From Heliocidaris erythrogramma (lineage: Eukaryota > Echinodermata > Echinoidea > Camarodonta > Echinometridae): a stretch of DNA of 64,000 nt. This document shows, one piece after another, positions 10,166-21,969 of the stretch. The DNA lies in NCBI GenBank assembly GCA_025617745.1, contig CM046858.1, positions 39,849,850 through 39,913,849 of the forward strand, written 5' to 3'. The stretch's first letter is position 1. The number at the start of each line of letters is the position of its first letter. The position numbers were made by a program, and so were the translations under genes. The notes under the pieces are model-generated. The model was given only the letters and a program-made list of their open reading frames with translations. It was not told where the DNA came from and ran no database searches.

Positions 10166-11264
10166 CTGGAAATAAATGGTAAACATTAAGATTATAAAGG
10201 ATGTATTACCATGTCATATACATGTACTATTTCATTATTATTACCGCACTATTCATTTGACGAAATATTTAAGTACAATGTATTTTTAATGAACATTAGA
10301 CCTGATGATAATATATTTATCACATGGGGCATAACTGCTAGGTCATGACTCAAGAGTCATTAGTATCTGTTACAAGCCGAGCGTTTTGCTGTGTACAGTT
10401 TGAAGGTGTAGAATTTGTTAGGAATAAGTTTCAAGACATTTCTTAAAACAATGATTAGATTATAAAAATGTAAGAATCACTATATAGTCTCTTTGTATAA
10501 ATCAATTCTATGAATCTTTTTTTGTGTATAACTTCCACACAGTTTGATTTTTATTCGAAGTGCAGAAAACCGCAATGAAACCCCTATGAAATGCTTCAAT
10601 ACTACGGAAGCGACTAATTTTAGAAGTGTATGAACATTTTTTATAGGAAGGTGAATTTGAAGGTAATTATTTTGGTATTCAACAAATAATTTCTTAAAAT
10701 TTTAATGGATTTGCTGGGATCTGCCTACTTTAATTCGTTATATAAATTATGAATGGGAAACCTAAACACTACACTCTAAAAAGTGAAGTGCTGAAAAACG
10801 AGTGCTAATTGGAAGTTTGCACTTGACATGCTATTTCTAACACCTCACGTGCCATTTGCGTCTGGAAGATGATAAGGTGCAGAAAATTGAGTGCTAAAAG
10901 TAAGTGCTGAATGTTAGGACGCTCGTTTTACACTTCAAGTGCTGACCAACGTCCCGTGATAGCACCTGCACAACTGTGCTAATAATTAGGATTTGCGCAT
11001 GAGCAGATAAAGGTCATTTGACATAAACTGGCATGTTCGTTTAAAATTCACTGCGATAAGCATCGATAGTGTAATGATTATTCATATATTCATTTAATTA
11101 TACTTTTCATTAAATCCACTGAAAAGCAACAAAGTGTTTATTGATGGTTGGTATTTGACAGTCTGCCAAATGATTGCCAACTTGCAAACAATGCGCTTTC
11201 CCAAGTGTTCATTGACGTGCTATTCTAGTCACCTGGTCTACGATGTCTTTCTTTCATAGAGTTT

Positions 11265-11502
11265 GAATAGACCTGTTTACTAAGTGATTCAAATTTTATG
11301 CATACTTTTGAAACAAAGGTTGTTCTTGACAACCTGAAAGCTTGCCAGAGGCTTGCCAGACATAGCAACAAGTAATGTATGCAAACTAGATTCCAAGTAT
11401 TGTAGTTCATTCATTAATAACAGGTTAATGGAATACCTCATTACTAGGTCCCCAGGAAAGAAACATCCATAAATTTGAATCACTTAGTAAACAGGTCTAT
11501 TC
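11265..11502. repeat. 32-bp perfect inverted repeat with 174-bp spacer (MITE-like)
   Basis: Arm 11265-11296 (GAATAGACCTGTTTACTAAG...) is the exact reverse complement of 11471-11502. The spacing and perfection suggest a young small foldback or MITE nested within the larger TA-flanked interval. Confidence 0.85.
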
Positions 11503-12045
11503 TGTAGGTTGCTATGTCGGGCAAGCTTACTTTTTTTTCGATCGGTCATTCGGTCTTTCCCGAATAGTTGCTCACGGGCCAATTACGAAATCGCTTATTA
11601 CGCAACTGTAGTGCAAGAGCCATCATCTGCTGCACAGGCATGGCGTGGTAAGTAAAAATTTAAGACATTAAATTTAGGACTTCTGTAATTTTATGCGAAT
11701 AAAGGTATCAAATAATATGATATTAACATTAATCTTTGTGGTGGTGCATATGAAACATGATGAAAAGCAATGAAGTGGAAATGCCATGTTTCGGCATGTG
11801 TGGTGTGGCCAAACGTCTACGGTACGCGTTGTCGTTGATATGAAAATTGTTGATCATGCGTTGTCAGCCAGGCATGGGGCGCGATCGACCGCGCCGGCCG
11901 GGCCGCGTCCTCCTTTTTTGCAACCAAGCCTAGGCAGAAACCCCTTTTTGAAGACTTTGAAACAGACTACAAGTATCGGACTTGTATTTTCTTACTCAGT
12001 CACCTTATTTTTAAATAAGCAAAAGAAAATTTCGTAATATAAACT

Positions 12046-12112
12046 TCTGCCGAGGTTCGAACTCGTGGTTCTTTCACCAAGAGAGGACTGGATTATCCGA
12101 TTGCGCCACACA
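12046..12112 (-). mobile_element. tRNA-derived SINE head or degenerate tRNA
   Basis: On the minus strand the A-box-like GTGGCGCAATCGG and the B-box-like GTTCGAACCTC occur at tRNA spacing. The acceptor and anticodon stems do not fold convincingly, so this is read as a SINE-type Pol III promoter rather than a working tRNA gene. Confidence 0.5.
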
Positions 12113-12294
12113 CAACAGCTGCTCGATGTTGTTGTTGTATTATGGCACCTTTGACACAAAAAGGTCCTGTGTGCCAGTCACTGTAAAAACAGACGTCACA
12201 TTGGTCGTAAGGTGTGGTCATAAGATAGTCCTTTATGAACCTATGTATATTTAAAGTCTTTAAAACCACAAAAGAGATTGAAGTTACTAACAAC

Positions 12295-12490
12295 TTTCTG
12301 ATATAATAACAATATTTACAAATTCTGGTAATTATTTACAATTATTTCCTACTGATTAATGTCAAGTATGATATTATATGTGAAACATTGGTTTATCTTT
12401 AAATATATTTGTAAGTATCATCTGTTCTGCTGTAAATTTTAATCTATTCAAAAAATACTCCTACTGTTCTTATATTTACACTCGAAAGGG
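12295..12490 (-). pseudogene. LINE 3'-end fragment related to the neighbouring I/Nimb-like LINE
   Basis: The minus-strand reading FLNRLKFTAEQMILTNIFKD parallels LQRRLNYTTQQMTLKNILND encoded near 13435-13510 at the C-terminus of the larger LINE. It is therefore a separate, diverged, 5'-truncated copy of the same family, about 1 kb from it. The space from 12490 to 13340 between them holds no recognisable gene. Confidence 0.7.
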
Positions 12491-13368
12491 TTCCCTGAAG
12501 ATCAATGACAAAGTTGTTGTTGTTTAAGGAAAAGGCACTTATGACCTAATAAAAACACATGTGTTTAATATAAAAGTATTTTCCATATTACATATTTAAA
12601 GAAGGCGATATGTTATAAACATTCCCGAGTTACTGAGTTACTAGCCAACTGGGTGAGAGCTAGAACCTAGCCACTCCCAATGACTAGTCGAGAAGGACCA
12701 GACAACAACCATAGACCATCGTGATGAAAAATATACCACCACGTACATGATCTATTGTGAGAGGAGTGAGAGTCCAACCGATGACCTACAGCAGATAAAT
12801 ATCCACCATAGGCCCCAGCGCCCGGTTCATTTATGTATAACATTTTCCTTTGTAAAGCAGAGTGCATGTTTTGTGTTTTAATTTGTAATAGAGTTTATTA
12901 TCCATAGTACATAAAATTCCATGAGTAGAATTACTTTAAAACAACTTAAAAACGAATTATATTTATGTATGCAATTTACCTTCTTTTGGATGTTTTGGAC
13001 GAACTTTCTGTTGGGTAGATGGTACGGATCCCCTAACCCATCTAATGTGCCATCTTATCAGCTCTTACAAGGTATGTTATGTATATAGCTAATCAGGGAC
13101 TTAAGGCCCCCTAAGATAACTCAGGCACGGACCAAAGGTCGTCCATTCTACCCAACATACTTGATCGTTGTCTTAAGGAAGACATTCACTTTTTTTTTTT
13201 TAATACTCCAAATGATGTGTCTCAAAATTTATAGTAACAATTTGAAATATGATAAGTTTTCCTAGTACAGAGTACTCATGAATTATATTGCCATGTTAAA
13301 AATATCACATAGAATGTATTCAGTTGCATAGCCCTTTTCAAAAAAGAAAACTTCCAGGTAAAGTTTAA

Positions 13369-16300
13369 TCATACATACTTTCCTTCATATAACTTAATGC
13401 CACAATCATACATAAAGCGTATTACATGTGACAAATTAGCTTTATCGTTAAGTATGTTTTTAAGTGTCATCTGTTGTGTTGTGTAATTTAGACGTCTTTG
13501 CAAACTGTTCCTACTATCTTCATACTTTTTGCAAATTAACAAAAAATGATTAACATCGTCGTACACAAGACAAATGTCACATAGACCATCTTTTTCTTTA
13601 CCAATTTTATGGCGATAACTTTTTAAGATGGGACAAAGAACCAAGTCGAAGCCTATTAATTATTATTTCTTGCCATCTTGGTATATTCCAAGACTTATAC
13701 TGGAAGGAAACAATATTCTTTATATTCTTAATACCAGTGTTTTTTTATAGATTCCATTGCATTTGCCATTCATGTTTAACTTCTTCCTTTAAAGAATGTT
13801 TAATTTCAGTAATGGATAGAGGAAGTGTGACATCAATATTTTCCTTAGTAGTAGCACGTTTAGCGAGCATGTCAGCCATTTCATTACCCTGAATACCACA
13901 ATGGCCTGGTATCCATTCAAAAATAACATTACAGGCTAGGTTACGGATGTTCAAAAGAGTATGACGAATGTCGCAGATTAGTTTATTTTCAGGGTTATAT
14001 TGCGAAATTGCTTGTAAAGCACTAAAACAATCCATAAAAATACACACATGCAGCGGCCGGAACTCCTCAACCCATTCTAAAGGCCAGAAAAATGGCAAAG
14101 AGTTCTGCTGTGTAAATAGATACATTATCATTTAGTCTAACATATTTAGAGTATTTAAAGTGTGGGATATAAAAACTACATCCTACTTTTTTAGTGGCAG
14201 GATTTAGTGAACCATCAGTATATATGTGAAGGAAATGTTTCCATTTAGTATGAATTATTTCTTTAGAAATTAGTTGCTTTTCATTTATATCTTCAATACA
14301 CTTAATGGAATTGTATATTTCAATAGAGGTATGAGGTTCATTATATAACCAGTAAGGAAAATGGTTATGAAGAGGGAAAGGAGAAGTTGGGTGGCTCCAT
14401 CTCGCTTCAAAAGGCGTGTGATGGTAACTTTTCCCCCATTTGTCTGCAAAGTAGTGCTTCTGCCAACAGTCTTGTTGCATTTGTTTATTAGGATGTGATG
14501 TATGTGTATTTATTTTAATGCTATATAACTGACACAAGAAATTACGGCGCATTTGAAGTGGGGGATCCCCACATTCAACCTGAAGAGAATTTAAGGCTGT
14601 ACCGTACAGGGCTCCTGTACATGTTCTCAATGCTTGGTATTGGATACTGTCAAGCTTTTGTTTATAAGTTATAGATGCCGAGTTAAATGCTTCACAGCCA
14701 TATTCCAGCACTGGTTTAATAAGCGCTTTATAAGTACGTAACAATGTGCAACTATCTGATCCCGAATCAAGGCCACTGATGCACTTTAATAAGTTGATTT
14801 TCTTTTTACATCGTGGTACAATATAATATGTTCATGCCAATCTAGTTTATGATCGAAGATTACTCCAAGGAATTTGGCAGAGGTACGGAGGTCAATTACT
14901 TTATTATGTATCTTAAGTTTAACTTCTTTAGTTCTCTTATTGGTGAAGAGAACTGCTATCGTTTTGTTTGCAGATATTTTGAAACCCCATTCATTACACC
15001 AATCATTAATAAGGTCCAGATTCTGCTGGATCTTTGTATTAATATATTTAATGTTCCTATTTGATTTCCATATCGCAATATCATCTGCATATTGTGATAG
15101 GCTTACACCCGAAATAGCTGCACCTAAATCATTAACAGCTATATTAAACAGAGTAGGACTAATAACGCTACCCTGTGGTATACCATTATCAGTTTCTTTC
15201 AGACTGGAAAAACTACCATTTAACTTCACCCGAATCTTTCGGTGATGGAGAAAATTATGAATCCATCTGACAATACGTCCTTGTATACCTAAACGTTCTA
15301 ATTTAAAAATGACTGCAGTGGGCCACAACATGTCATACGCTTTTTCTAAGTCTAGGAAGACAACCAAAGTACTTTCCTTATTTGCAAAAGCTTTATTAAT
15401 ACTAGATTCTAATTGAACTATATGGTCTTTTGTGCTCCTTCCTTTCCGAAAGCCACACTGGTGGTCACTAAGTAATCCATGTTTTTCTAGATACCAGACT
15501 AGTCTATTATTAACCATCCGCTCCATTAATTTACATGTGGTTGATGTGAGAGCTATAGGTCGGTATGATTTAGGATCAGATGGGTCCTTTCCTGGTTTGA
15601 GAACCGGAAGAAGAACTGCTTCCTTCCAAGAATTAGGACAGAGTGAGGAGTGCCATATCATATTAATAATGACAAGTAAATATTTTCTTGCTTTTGAGGG
15701 GAGTTGTTTTATAAAAGCATTACTTATTCCATCCTTGCCAGGAGTGGTACATTTTGATAATGAAATTGCATATTGTAATTCAACTAAACTAAAAGCATCA
15801 TTAATTAGGGAATCATCATCTCTAATATCAAGTTTCTCTTCAATTTCAATTTTCTTCTTACAAAATTCGGTACTACAATTTTTATTACTACTTACATTGG
15901 CAAAGTGTTTAACCAAATGATTAGCCTTATCTATGTCCGTTATTAAATCTTCATTGCCATCTTTTAGAACAGGTATATTAACTTTCTTTTGAGTCTTATT
16001 AATACGTTTAATCTTTTCCCAGATCTGCTTAGAAGAAATGTGGCTATTTATTGTATTACAAAATTGTTTCCAATCTTCTCTCTTTGCTTGTTTAATGATT
16101 TTCCGAGCTATGGCACATGCCTTTTTAAAGGCTATTAAATCTTTAGGGTGACATGATTTTTTTCAAAGTTTTAAGAGCTTTATTCCTATTTTTTATAGCC
16201 TGTTCACACTCATCATTCCACCAAGAGGTTGGAATTTTCTTATGTTTATTATCTACAAATTTAGGGAAGGACGAGTCAATTGCCTGTGTTAACTGTTCAA

Positions 16301-17130
16301 TGAAGGTATTATATACATCATTACAATTTCCACTGGAGTCTGGTTCTAGAATAAACTCATCACATGCAATTTGAAATTTATCCCAATTACCCTTTTTCAT
16401 GGACCATCTTGCAAATGATTTATATGGGGTAAAATAACATGTTTCATTCAAATCTAACACAACAGGGTGGTGGTCACTACCCCAGGTATCGGGGACTACA
16501 GACCAGTTACAGTTAGTACCTAAAGCATGAGAGGCTAAGGTTATGTCGATACACGACATAGTACCTTGTGATACATTTACTCTAGTACCATCACCATTAT
16601 TCAAACAAACAAGATTAAACTTATCCATAAAATTTTCTAAAAACCGTCCATTTTTGTCGGTTGTTTTATGGCTATTAAGGGTATTATGGCTATTAAAATC
16701 GCCACAAATCAAAGTCTTATTATTTAAGTAAGACTCTATTTCTGTCAAATGAGAGTCAGTTAAATTAAGGCATGGATTACAAACATTAATAACGTCCAAT
16801 TTTTTTAAAATCTGAGCAATAAACTTCAACTATTTGGTATTGGACCGAATTGTCCTTACCTTTAACAAAATTCACAGCAATACCTTTCTTCACAAAAATA
16901 GCACATCCTCCCCCACCACTCTTGGAGGGGCCCAAAATCCTATCACTTCTAAACATATTATAACCAAGGAGACTAAAATTCCTGTCATCTTTAAGCCATG
17001 TCTCCTGAATGCAAATAATATCTGGCTTTGTTTCCCATTTACTTAAGGCATGTTTAAATTCATTGCCATGTGCAACTAAAGACTGTGCATTCCATTGCAA
17101 AATAAAAACCATAAATAAAATAAACATCAT
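13369..17130 (-). pseudogene. I/Nimb-like LINE ORF2: APE endonuclease, RT, RNase H, C-terminal zinc finger
   Basis: Read on the minus strand from the ATG at 17130. An APE-type endonuclease begins ILQWNAQSLVAHGNEF and PDIICIQETWL, and continues with LICGDFNSH and GSDHHPVVLDL. RT follows with YRPIALTSTTCKLMERMV, CGFRKGRSTKDHI, FLDLEKAYDMLW, NGIPQGSVISPTLFN and the catalytic SQYADDIAIW. RNase H follows with HIYTDGSLNP, YTAELFAIFLA, FMDCFSALQAI and WIPGHCGIQGNEMADMLAK. A C-terminal CDICLVYDDVNHFLLIC finger ends the protein. Frameshifts near 16820, 16145, 14790, 14100 and 13700 break the frame, so the copy is inactive but almost complete. EN-RT-RNH is the I-superfamily layout. It lies in antisense-free (same-strand) orientation within a Tie-like intron. 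Confidence 0.93.
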
Positions 17131-18804
17131 TCTTTCCTCATATCTTTGGAAGAATGCTTAGTCTGTGAATGTTTAGTTTTTTTCTCTCTGTCCTTATTGC
17201 GTGAGAGAGAGGGAAACAGACGTTCAGTGTAAAGTATTATTTCTTGCTCTCTCTCCTTGCCGGATTTAGATTCCCAGATCTGTAATGTACCAATGAGAAG
17301 TTTAATAAAAGATTGATCTATTTGGAGAAAAGTATTCGGCAGTTCAGTTTGACATTCAACTTCATTAACTGTTTGGGTTGCTGCATCCTTCAATACAACT
17401 TTATTTTTAGACTTGGGAGAGACATGCGGTCGAGACTCTTGACCGTCTGTGTGTTGATATTCATGTAAATGTGTATTATCTATTACTGGTACGTTATTGT
17501 GTGCCTGCACTGTGGAATGATTAACAGTAGGTGATTTAGATGAAATACTATTAGTGTTACGTACATGTACATTAGGTGTGTGTTCATTAGGTTCAACATT
17601 ATCACTATTATAAGCTTTTCCTGTAGCAGGGCGAACAGCTTTTGCTGCTTCGGAATACGAAACTTTAAGCGTTACCCTGATTTCCTGAATTTTCTTTTCT
17701 TCTTTTACAGTGCTACAACCTGCATAAGCAGCAGAATGATTACCACCATTTCTGAGTACATTCTTCAAAGGAATGTGGACCACTACATCTAACACATCTT
17801 ACACTACCACGGCAAGCAGTAGCAACATGACCAAGACGTTGACACTTAAAACAACGAATAACCGGTGGAATGAATGGCTTGGTTTCAAAAATCTCAAACC
17901 CTAACTTAACTGATGGAGGCAACTTTGTAGAATTAAATGTAAGAACAACAGACAAAGTCTTCTTCAGCTGACCATCTCTTTTATGTGAAATTCTCCTAGC
18001 ATCAATAACTCCAAAATCTTTACATTCAGAAATTATATCTTTATCAGAAACATCAACAGATATACCAGAGATAACTCCCTTACATTGAGTTTCTGATTTA
18101 GCAAACTCAGATGTCACCAACCAATCCCCCAGCTGTGAAATGCCTTTCAACCTACAAGCTTGAGAAGAAGTAAAACAATGGACACTAATTCCTCCCTGAT
18201 TTGTTCTTCCAACACTCTTAATACTTCCTGAACCAACTACACTATTCAAAGCTTTAGCTACCTTTATCGGGTTAATCTTAGCAAGTTTAACCTCAAGAGA
18301 ATTAATAACAACAATTTTAGGCTTTGGCTTTGGTTGTTTAGGTGGAATGTATGAGTCATTAACAACATTGTTACTGCTAGTCTGTTCATGTTCATTATCA
18401 TAACTGGTTCTCTGTTGTTTAGCCTTACTTTTACATTTAGTCTTTTGAGTCTTCCATTGATATTCACTACTACTACTAGCATCAAGCTCGTTGCTACTAC
18501 TCGAATTAGAATCAATTTCAAAATTTACTCTTTTACGAGAGACTTGGCATTGCTGAAGTTGAACAGAGTGTGAGTGTGAGTGTGATTGAGAATCTTCTTC
18601 TGGTTCTGCCTTTTCTGGTTCCTGAACTTGACTAATTAATTTTTCCAGAGTTGATTTGGATTTAGACTTATTTTTAACCTGCTGTTTTATATTAACCTGC
18701 TTTTGCAAGTGATACTAGGAAAGATTTTCCCATGACATGTCCTCTTCTTCCGACTCGGAACTAACCCGGTCGTCAGAATCCAAGATGGCCGCGGCCGCAG
18801 CCAT
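17127..18804 (-). pseudogene. I/Nimb-like LINE ORF1 (gag-like, CCHC knuckles)
   Basis: ORF1 appears to start at the ATG at 18804 (MAAAAAILDSDDRVSSESEEED), has one in-frame TAG at 18715-18717, and is then open. It has an acidic/Ser-rich N-terminus, a middle region resembling an RNA-binding fold, and CCHC zinc knuckles CFKCQRLGHVATAC and CVRCSGPHSFEEC. A third knuckle ending GGNHSAAYAGC lies after a frameshift near 17770. It ends with TGA at 17127-17129, which overlaps the ORF2 ATG (17128-17130) in the string ATGA. Such overlap fits termination-reinitiation, described for some LINEs; here it is inferred only. Confidence 0.88.
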
Positions 18805-19137
18805 GATGACAAAAGTGAATAACTTAAAAGTTAATAATAAAATATAAAGCCTACAATTACGAACACAACTTAAGAAGTATTTATCTAGGCCTACTTTATT
18901 AGAAGAAAAAAACACACTGAAGAATCCAAACGTTAACAATAAAAAAAAGACCTCACCAAACCACACCGTCAAGTCAAAGTCAAGTCAAGTAACTCAAAAC
19001 ACGTCCTCTCTCCACGACCGATCTCTCAGAATCCTCTGCTCGATGCCCTTGCTCGTTTTATTATATCGCTATAATTCGTTTTCATGAATATTCATGCAGA
19101 TTAGTCTTGACGGAATAAACCGTATTAGTATGAAAAA
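18805..19137 (-). other. LINE 5' UTR and upstream sequence
   Basis: Sequence preceding ORF1 of the I/Nimb-like LINE contains AGTCAAGTCAAGTCAAGT-like short repeats near 18968-18990. The precise LINE 5' end was not resolved. Confidence 0.4.
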
Positions 19138-19333
19138 TGCGAAATCTGCCTAGGCTTGGTTGTAAAACGTAAACGCGCGGCCGGGCCAGGGAAGTTTGGA
19201 AGGTGGTGTGTGTGCTTTTTTTTCGTCACGATTGTGGATTGCGGAAATGGAACAATTAAACCTCAGAAATTGCCACTTAAATCCACATGCCATGGTTTTA
19301 GTCCACATCATCATGTATACAACTAGTTCATAT

Positions 19334-19566
19334 CACGGGCGGATCTAGCTTTTTTCCAAGGGGGGGGTGACCCAACGACGATGCGGAGCATCGTCCACAA
19401 GCCGCGAAGCGGCGAGCCGATTTTTTTTTCTATTTTGAACCCCCGTAAGTGATGTTTTCCTGGCATCTACTAACGCAATGGAGACCATAAAAAAAAATTA
19501 CTTGGCAGCCCAAGGGGGGGGGGTTTCAACCTAAACCCCCCCCCCCCCCCCGTAGATCCGCCACTG
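19334..19566. mobile_element. small inverted-repeat MITE with poly-G/C interior
   Basis: The left end CACGGGCGGATCTAG and the reverse complement of the right end, CAGTGGCGGATCTAC, match at most positions. The pentamer CATAT lies directly outside each end (19329-19333 and 19567-19571), a plausible target duplication. The interior carries a small GC palindrome (GATGCGGAGCATC) and long G and C runs. It is nested in the right arm of the 9.2-kb TA-flanked interval. Confidence 0.7.
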
Positions 19567-20557
19567 CATATCAATCTAAAAATGAAATCTAGACCTTAGT
19601 GTAGGGCTGTTTAACAGACAATAGAAGGGTGAGTTTTCAGCAGTACATGTGTGATTGTGTGCATACTGTTTGTGTATGTTCTTTACTACTATATTGGGTG
19701 CAAAAGCGTTACCACTAGTAGTGCCGTTTTGGGGCTCTAAAATTGGTTATTTAATGCACTAGAAGTGTGGTTTTTGCGAGCTGCATGCGTCTAATAGCAC
19801 CAGAAGTGTAAAAAGGCTTACACTTAAAGTGTTTAAAGTAGCACTTGGACTGGTGTTGAATTATAGCACCTGTACAAGTGCTACTTTAGCACAATTTGTG
19901 CAGTCCCTATGTGTGCCCTTACAGGTGCTGCCTCCAAATCTTGAGGTGCTAAAAATAGCACTTGACTTTTTAGAGTGTAAATTCCTTTGGTAGCTAACAA
20001 ACATAACTCAATAGTACGTAGTTAGATGTCATAAGACATAAATGAGTGCATTATAACAAATATCTTGTGCGAACCCAAAACGATAATATATATACCTCAG
20101 TCAGACCAACGAGACCAACCCTAGACCGATAACAGACCTATACAAACTACTTGCATTACACCTAATGGTCAATAAGCAATCGCTTTGGAGTCGGATTGAC
20201 GGTGTGGCCGAAGTACCGTGTCCAAGCTCCTTAAAATTTCATAAAGAATCTTTAATCTCAAGCTGTACAAAATCACTTTTTTTCGCCTTTCGTCCCAAAA
20301 CACTACCATTGGTACCTAAAACATCGTTCTTGGTTGACAAGTGCATGTATATGTAAATATAGGAGAAACAAAAATAATATACAATAAAATCTCACTCTTG
20401 GTCACACACGACCATGGTCCATGAGGAAAGGTCAAAGAGAACATTTTTTTTTTCATTGAACCTGTCACTTCATAACAATTTCTGCTTCCCAGTGACACGA
20501 ATAATTCCTGATGCGCTGGCCTGAAATCTGGTCTGCGTATGATGAACAATTTCTTAC

Positions 20558-20884
20558 CATCCGATCTCGAGAAGATTGTAGGTACGACTGAGCGTTCTCC
20601 GTCTAGGGAGGCAGCACAGTAGAACACACCGTACGACCTATGATCAGCTGTGTTGAGATTTACTCTGGAGGCCTGTATGGGTGGATTGCCCGCATTGAAA
20701 GGCTCACTGACTGGTGGATCACCATTAGCTGGGTTATTGATATCATTGTATGTATAGACATACCTCCCTCGAGACACTGCAGCAATCAAATCAGGAGAGC
20801 TTCTGTAGCACTCAAAGAAAGGGTTACCAATCTCTGTGCTTGTGAATCCTCTACTGGTGGTAGATATATATGGTTGCCCTGATG
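20558..20884 (-). CDS. TIE: Tie-like receptor, exon 2: first Ig-like domain
   Basis: This 327-bp exon (acceptor AG at 20885-20886, donor GT at 20556-20557) encodes 109 residues, starting SGQPYISTTSRGF. Cysteines sit in FFECYRSSPD and GVFYCAASLDGE, the spacing and context of the two Ig-fold cysteines, and the exon ends TIFSRSD. Both ends are phase 1. It lies between the signal-peptide exon and the second Ig exon, as expected for the ligand-binding head of a Tie receptor. Sequence similarity to vertebrate Tie is weaker here than in the EGF modules, so the domain call rests on the cysteines and gene position. Confidence 0.82.
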
Positions 20885-21247
20885 CTAAAAAAAATCAAGC
20901 AAATGAATAATGAACGTTATTAATTGGAACGTAACGTAAAACCCAATTCAGTCTAGAACTGTGAGTCGACAAAAATTAATAGAAATCTAATAAAACTGTC
21001 TACTTTTTTTCTTGTCTAATAATTAGATTCGGATTATAAATGTTGTACAGTTTACGTTACATTTTGGATTTTTAGCTCCAGCTGGCAACACCATTACAAC
21101 TGTTATGAATTCCTACATGAAGTGAAATCTGAACCTGTACAGACGTACTGAAGTAGTTCATGCAGGAAAATAATTATGCTACACATCATTGTATACATTA
21201 ATACATGACTGGAATTATGGCTATGTTTTTTTAAATACCTAACTTAC

Positions 21248-21305
21248 CTCTATGTAGGCCTATAGACATCATTACAGCATCAAATATTATCCACATGAAA
21301 TCCAT
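21248..21305 (-). CDS. TIE: Tie-like receptor, exon 1: start codon and signal peptide
   Basis: The ATG at 21305 opens MDFMWIIFDAVMMSIGLHR and reaches a strong donor GAG|GTAAGTTAGG after 58 bases, leaving phase 1. That joins exactly to the phase-1 acceptor of the first Ig exon at 20884, giving ...LHRA-SGQPY. The hydrophobic run fits a secretion signal for a type I membrane receptor, although it contains one Asp. The ORF is too short for ordinary gene scans. The six exons found add up to 1120 coding bases (373 residues). No TATA box is evident just upstream. Confidence 0.75.
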
Positions 21306-21967
21306 TTCGAATTAGACTAGGAAATTTCAATGACGAAATTTTGCTTGATATTTATGCAGTCAGTGCTTTTGAAACCAAATCATGGACTAAAAATATTACA
21401 AACACATTGGGATGTATGAGGAACAAGGAAGTGAAAAACCCCAAAATAAACCGTCCGATTGATCAATGTCCGATTGATCAATGTCCGATTGATCAAGTGT
21501 AAGGCGTATTGCAATGGAAAGGGATTTTCGTCAACGGTGCTTAATTATTCATTTTTTAAGTCAGTATTGAGGTAACACATGGTTCACGTCATTTTGTTTC
21601 GATTTCACTCTAAAACAATAAACTAATTTGAAAACACCGAGTTCAAACCTAACCCTAACCCTATTGTTATTGGAACCTTATATAAGAGCATGCATACGAG
21701 GAGAACGGAAATCTTCCTAGGGAAAAGTTAATGTACACTATATATGATAAATGTATTATCAACTTTTACTATAGTTGAGGAAGTACATGCACATTAATTC
21801 AGGACCCTTTTTAAAAAGGACAACCTGGCTAAATAAAGTCTAAACAAACAACATAATCATAATCATAAATGAATGATAACAATAACTCCCAAAATACACC
21901 GTCACATGCAAAGAGGGAAGTTATATATTGTTTTCAGTAACAGTTTATTTGTGGTTACGCGTGGGCG
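21306..21967. other. upstream region of the Tie-like gene
   Basis: This is AT-rich sequence with three 15-bp tandem units GTCCGATTGATCAAT at 21453-21497, whose TTGATCAA core is palindromic. A short AACCTAACCCTAACCC stretch near 21647-21661 resembles telomere repeat. It would contain the promoter of the minus-strand Tie-like gene, but no element could be assigned. Confidence 0.5.
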
Positions 21968-21969
21968 TA

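Larger units (their letters stand above)
10772..19977. mobile_element. 9.2-kb TA-flanked interval with inverted CACTCTAAAAAG ends
   Basis: The left end CACTCTAAAAAGTGAAGTGC and the reverse complement of the right end, CACTCTAAAAAGTCAAGTGC, differ at one of 20 bases. Each is flanked by TA (10770-10771 and 19978-19979). Inside each end, AGTGCT/AGCACT half-sites recur every 15-40 bp over about 220-300 bp. Deeper inverted matches occur, for example CAACCAAGCCTAGGCAGA at 11923-11941 against its complement near 19146-19165. It sits wholly in the intron between Tie-like exons 2 and 3. Much of the length is a nested LINE (13.3-19.0 kb). The original element would be a long-TIR foldback; no transposase was recognised. 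The two ends could also belong to separate copies. Confidence 0.6.

Noticed and set aside
12046-12112. Functional tRNA gene
   Set aside because: A and B boxes are present but the acceptor and anticodon stems do not pair, so it is kept only as a SINE-like remnant.
14849-15920. Plus-strand open frames of up to 162 codons
   Set aside because: They are antisense shadows of the LINE RT on the minus strand, which has all expected catalytic motifs.
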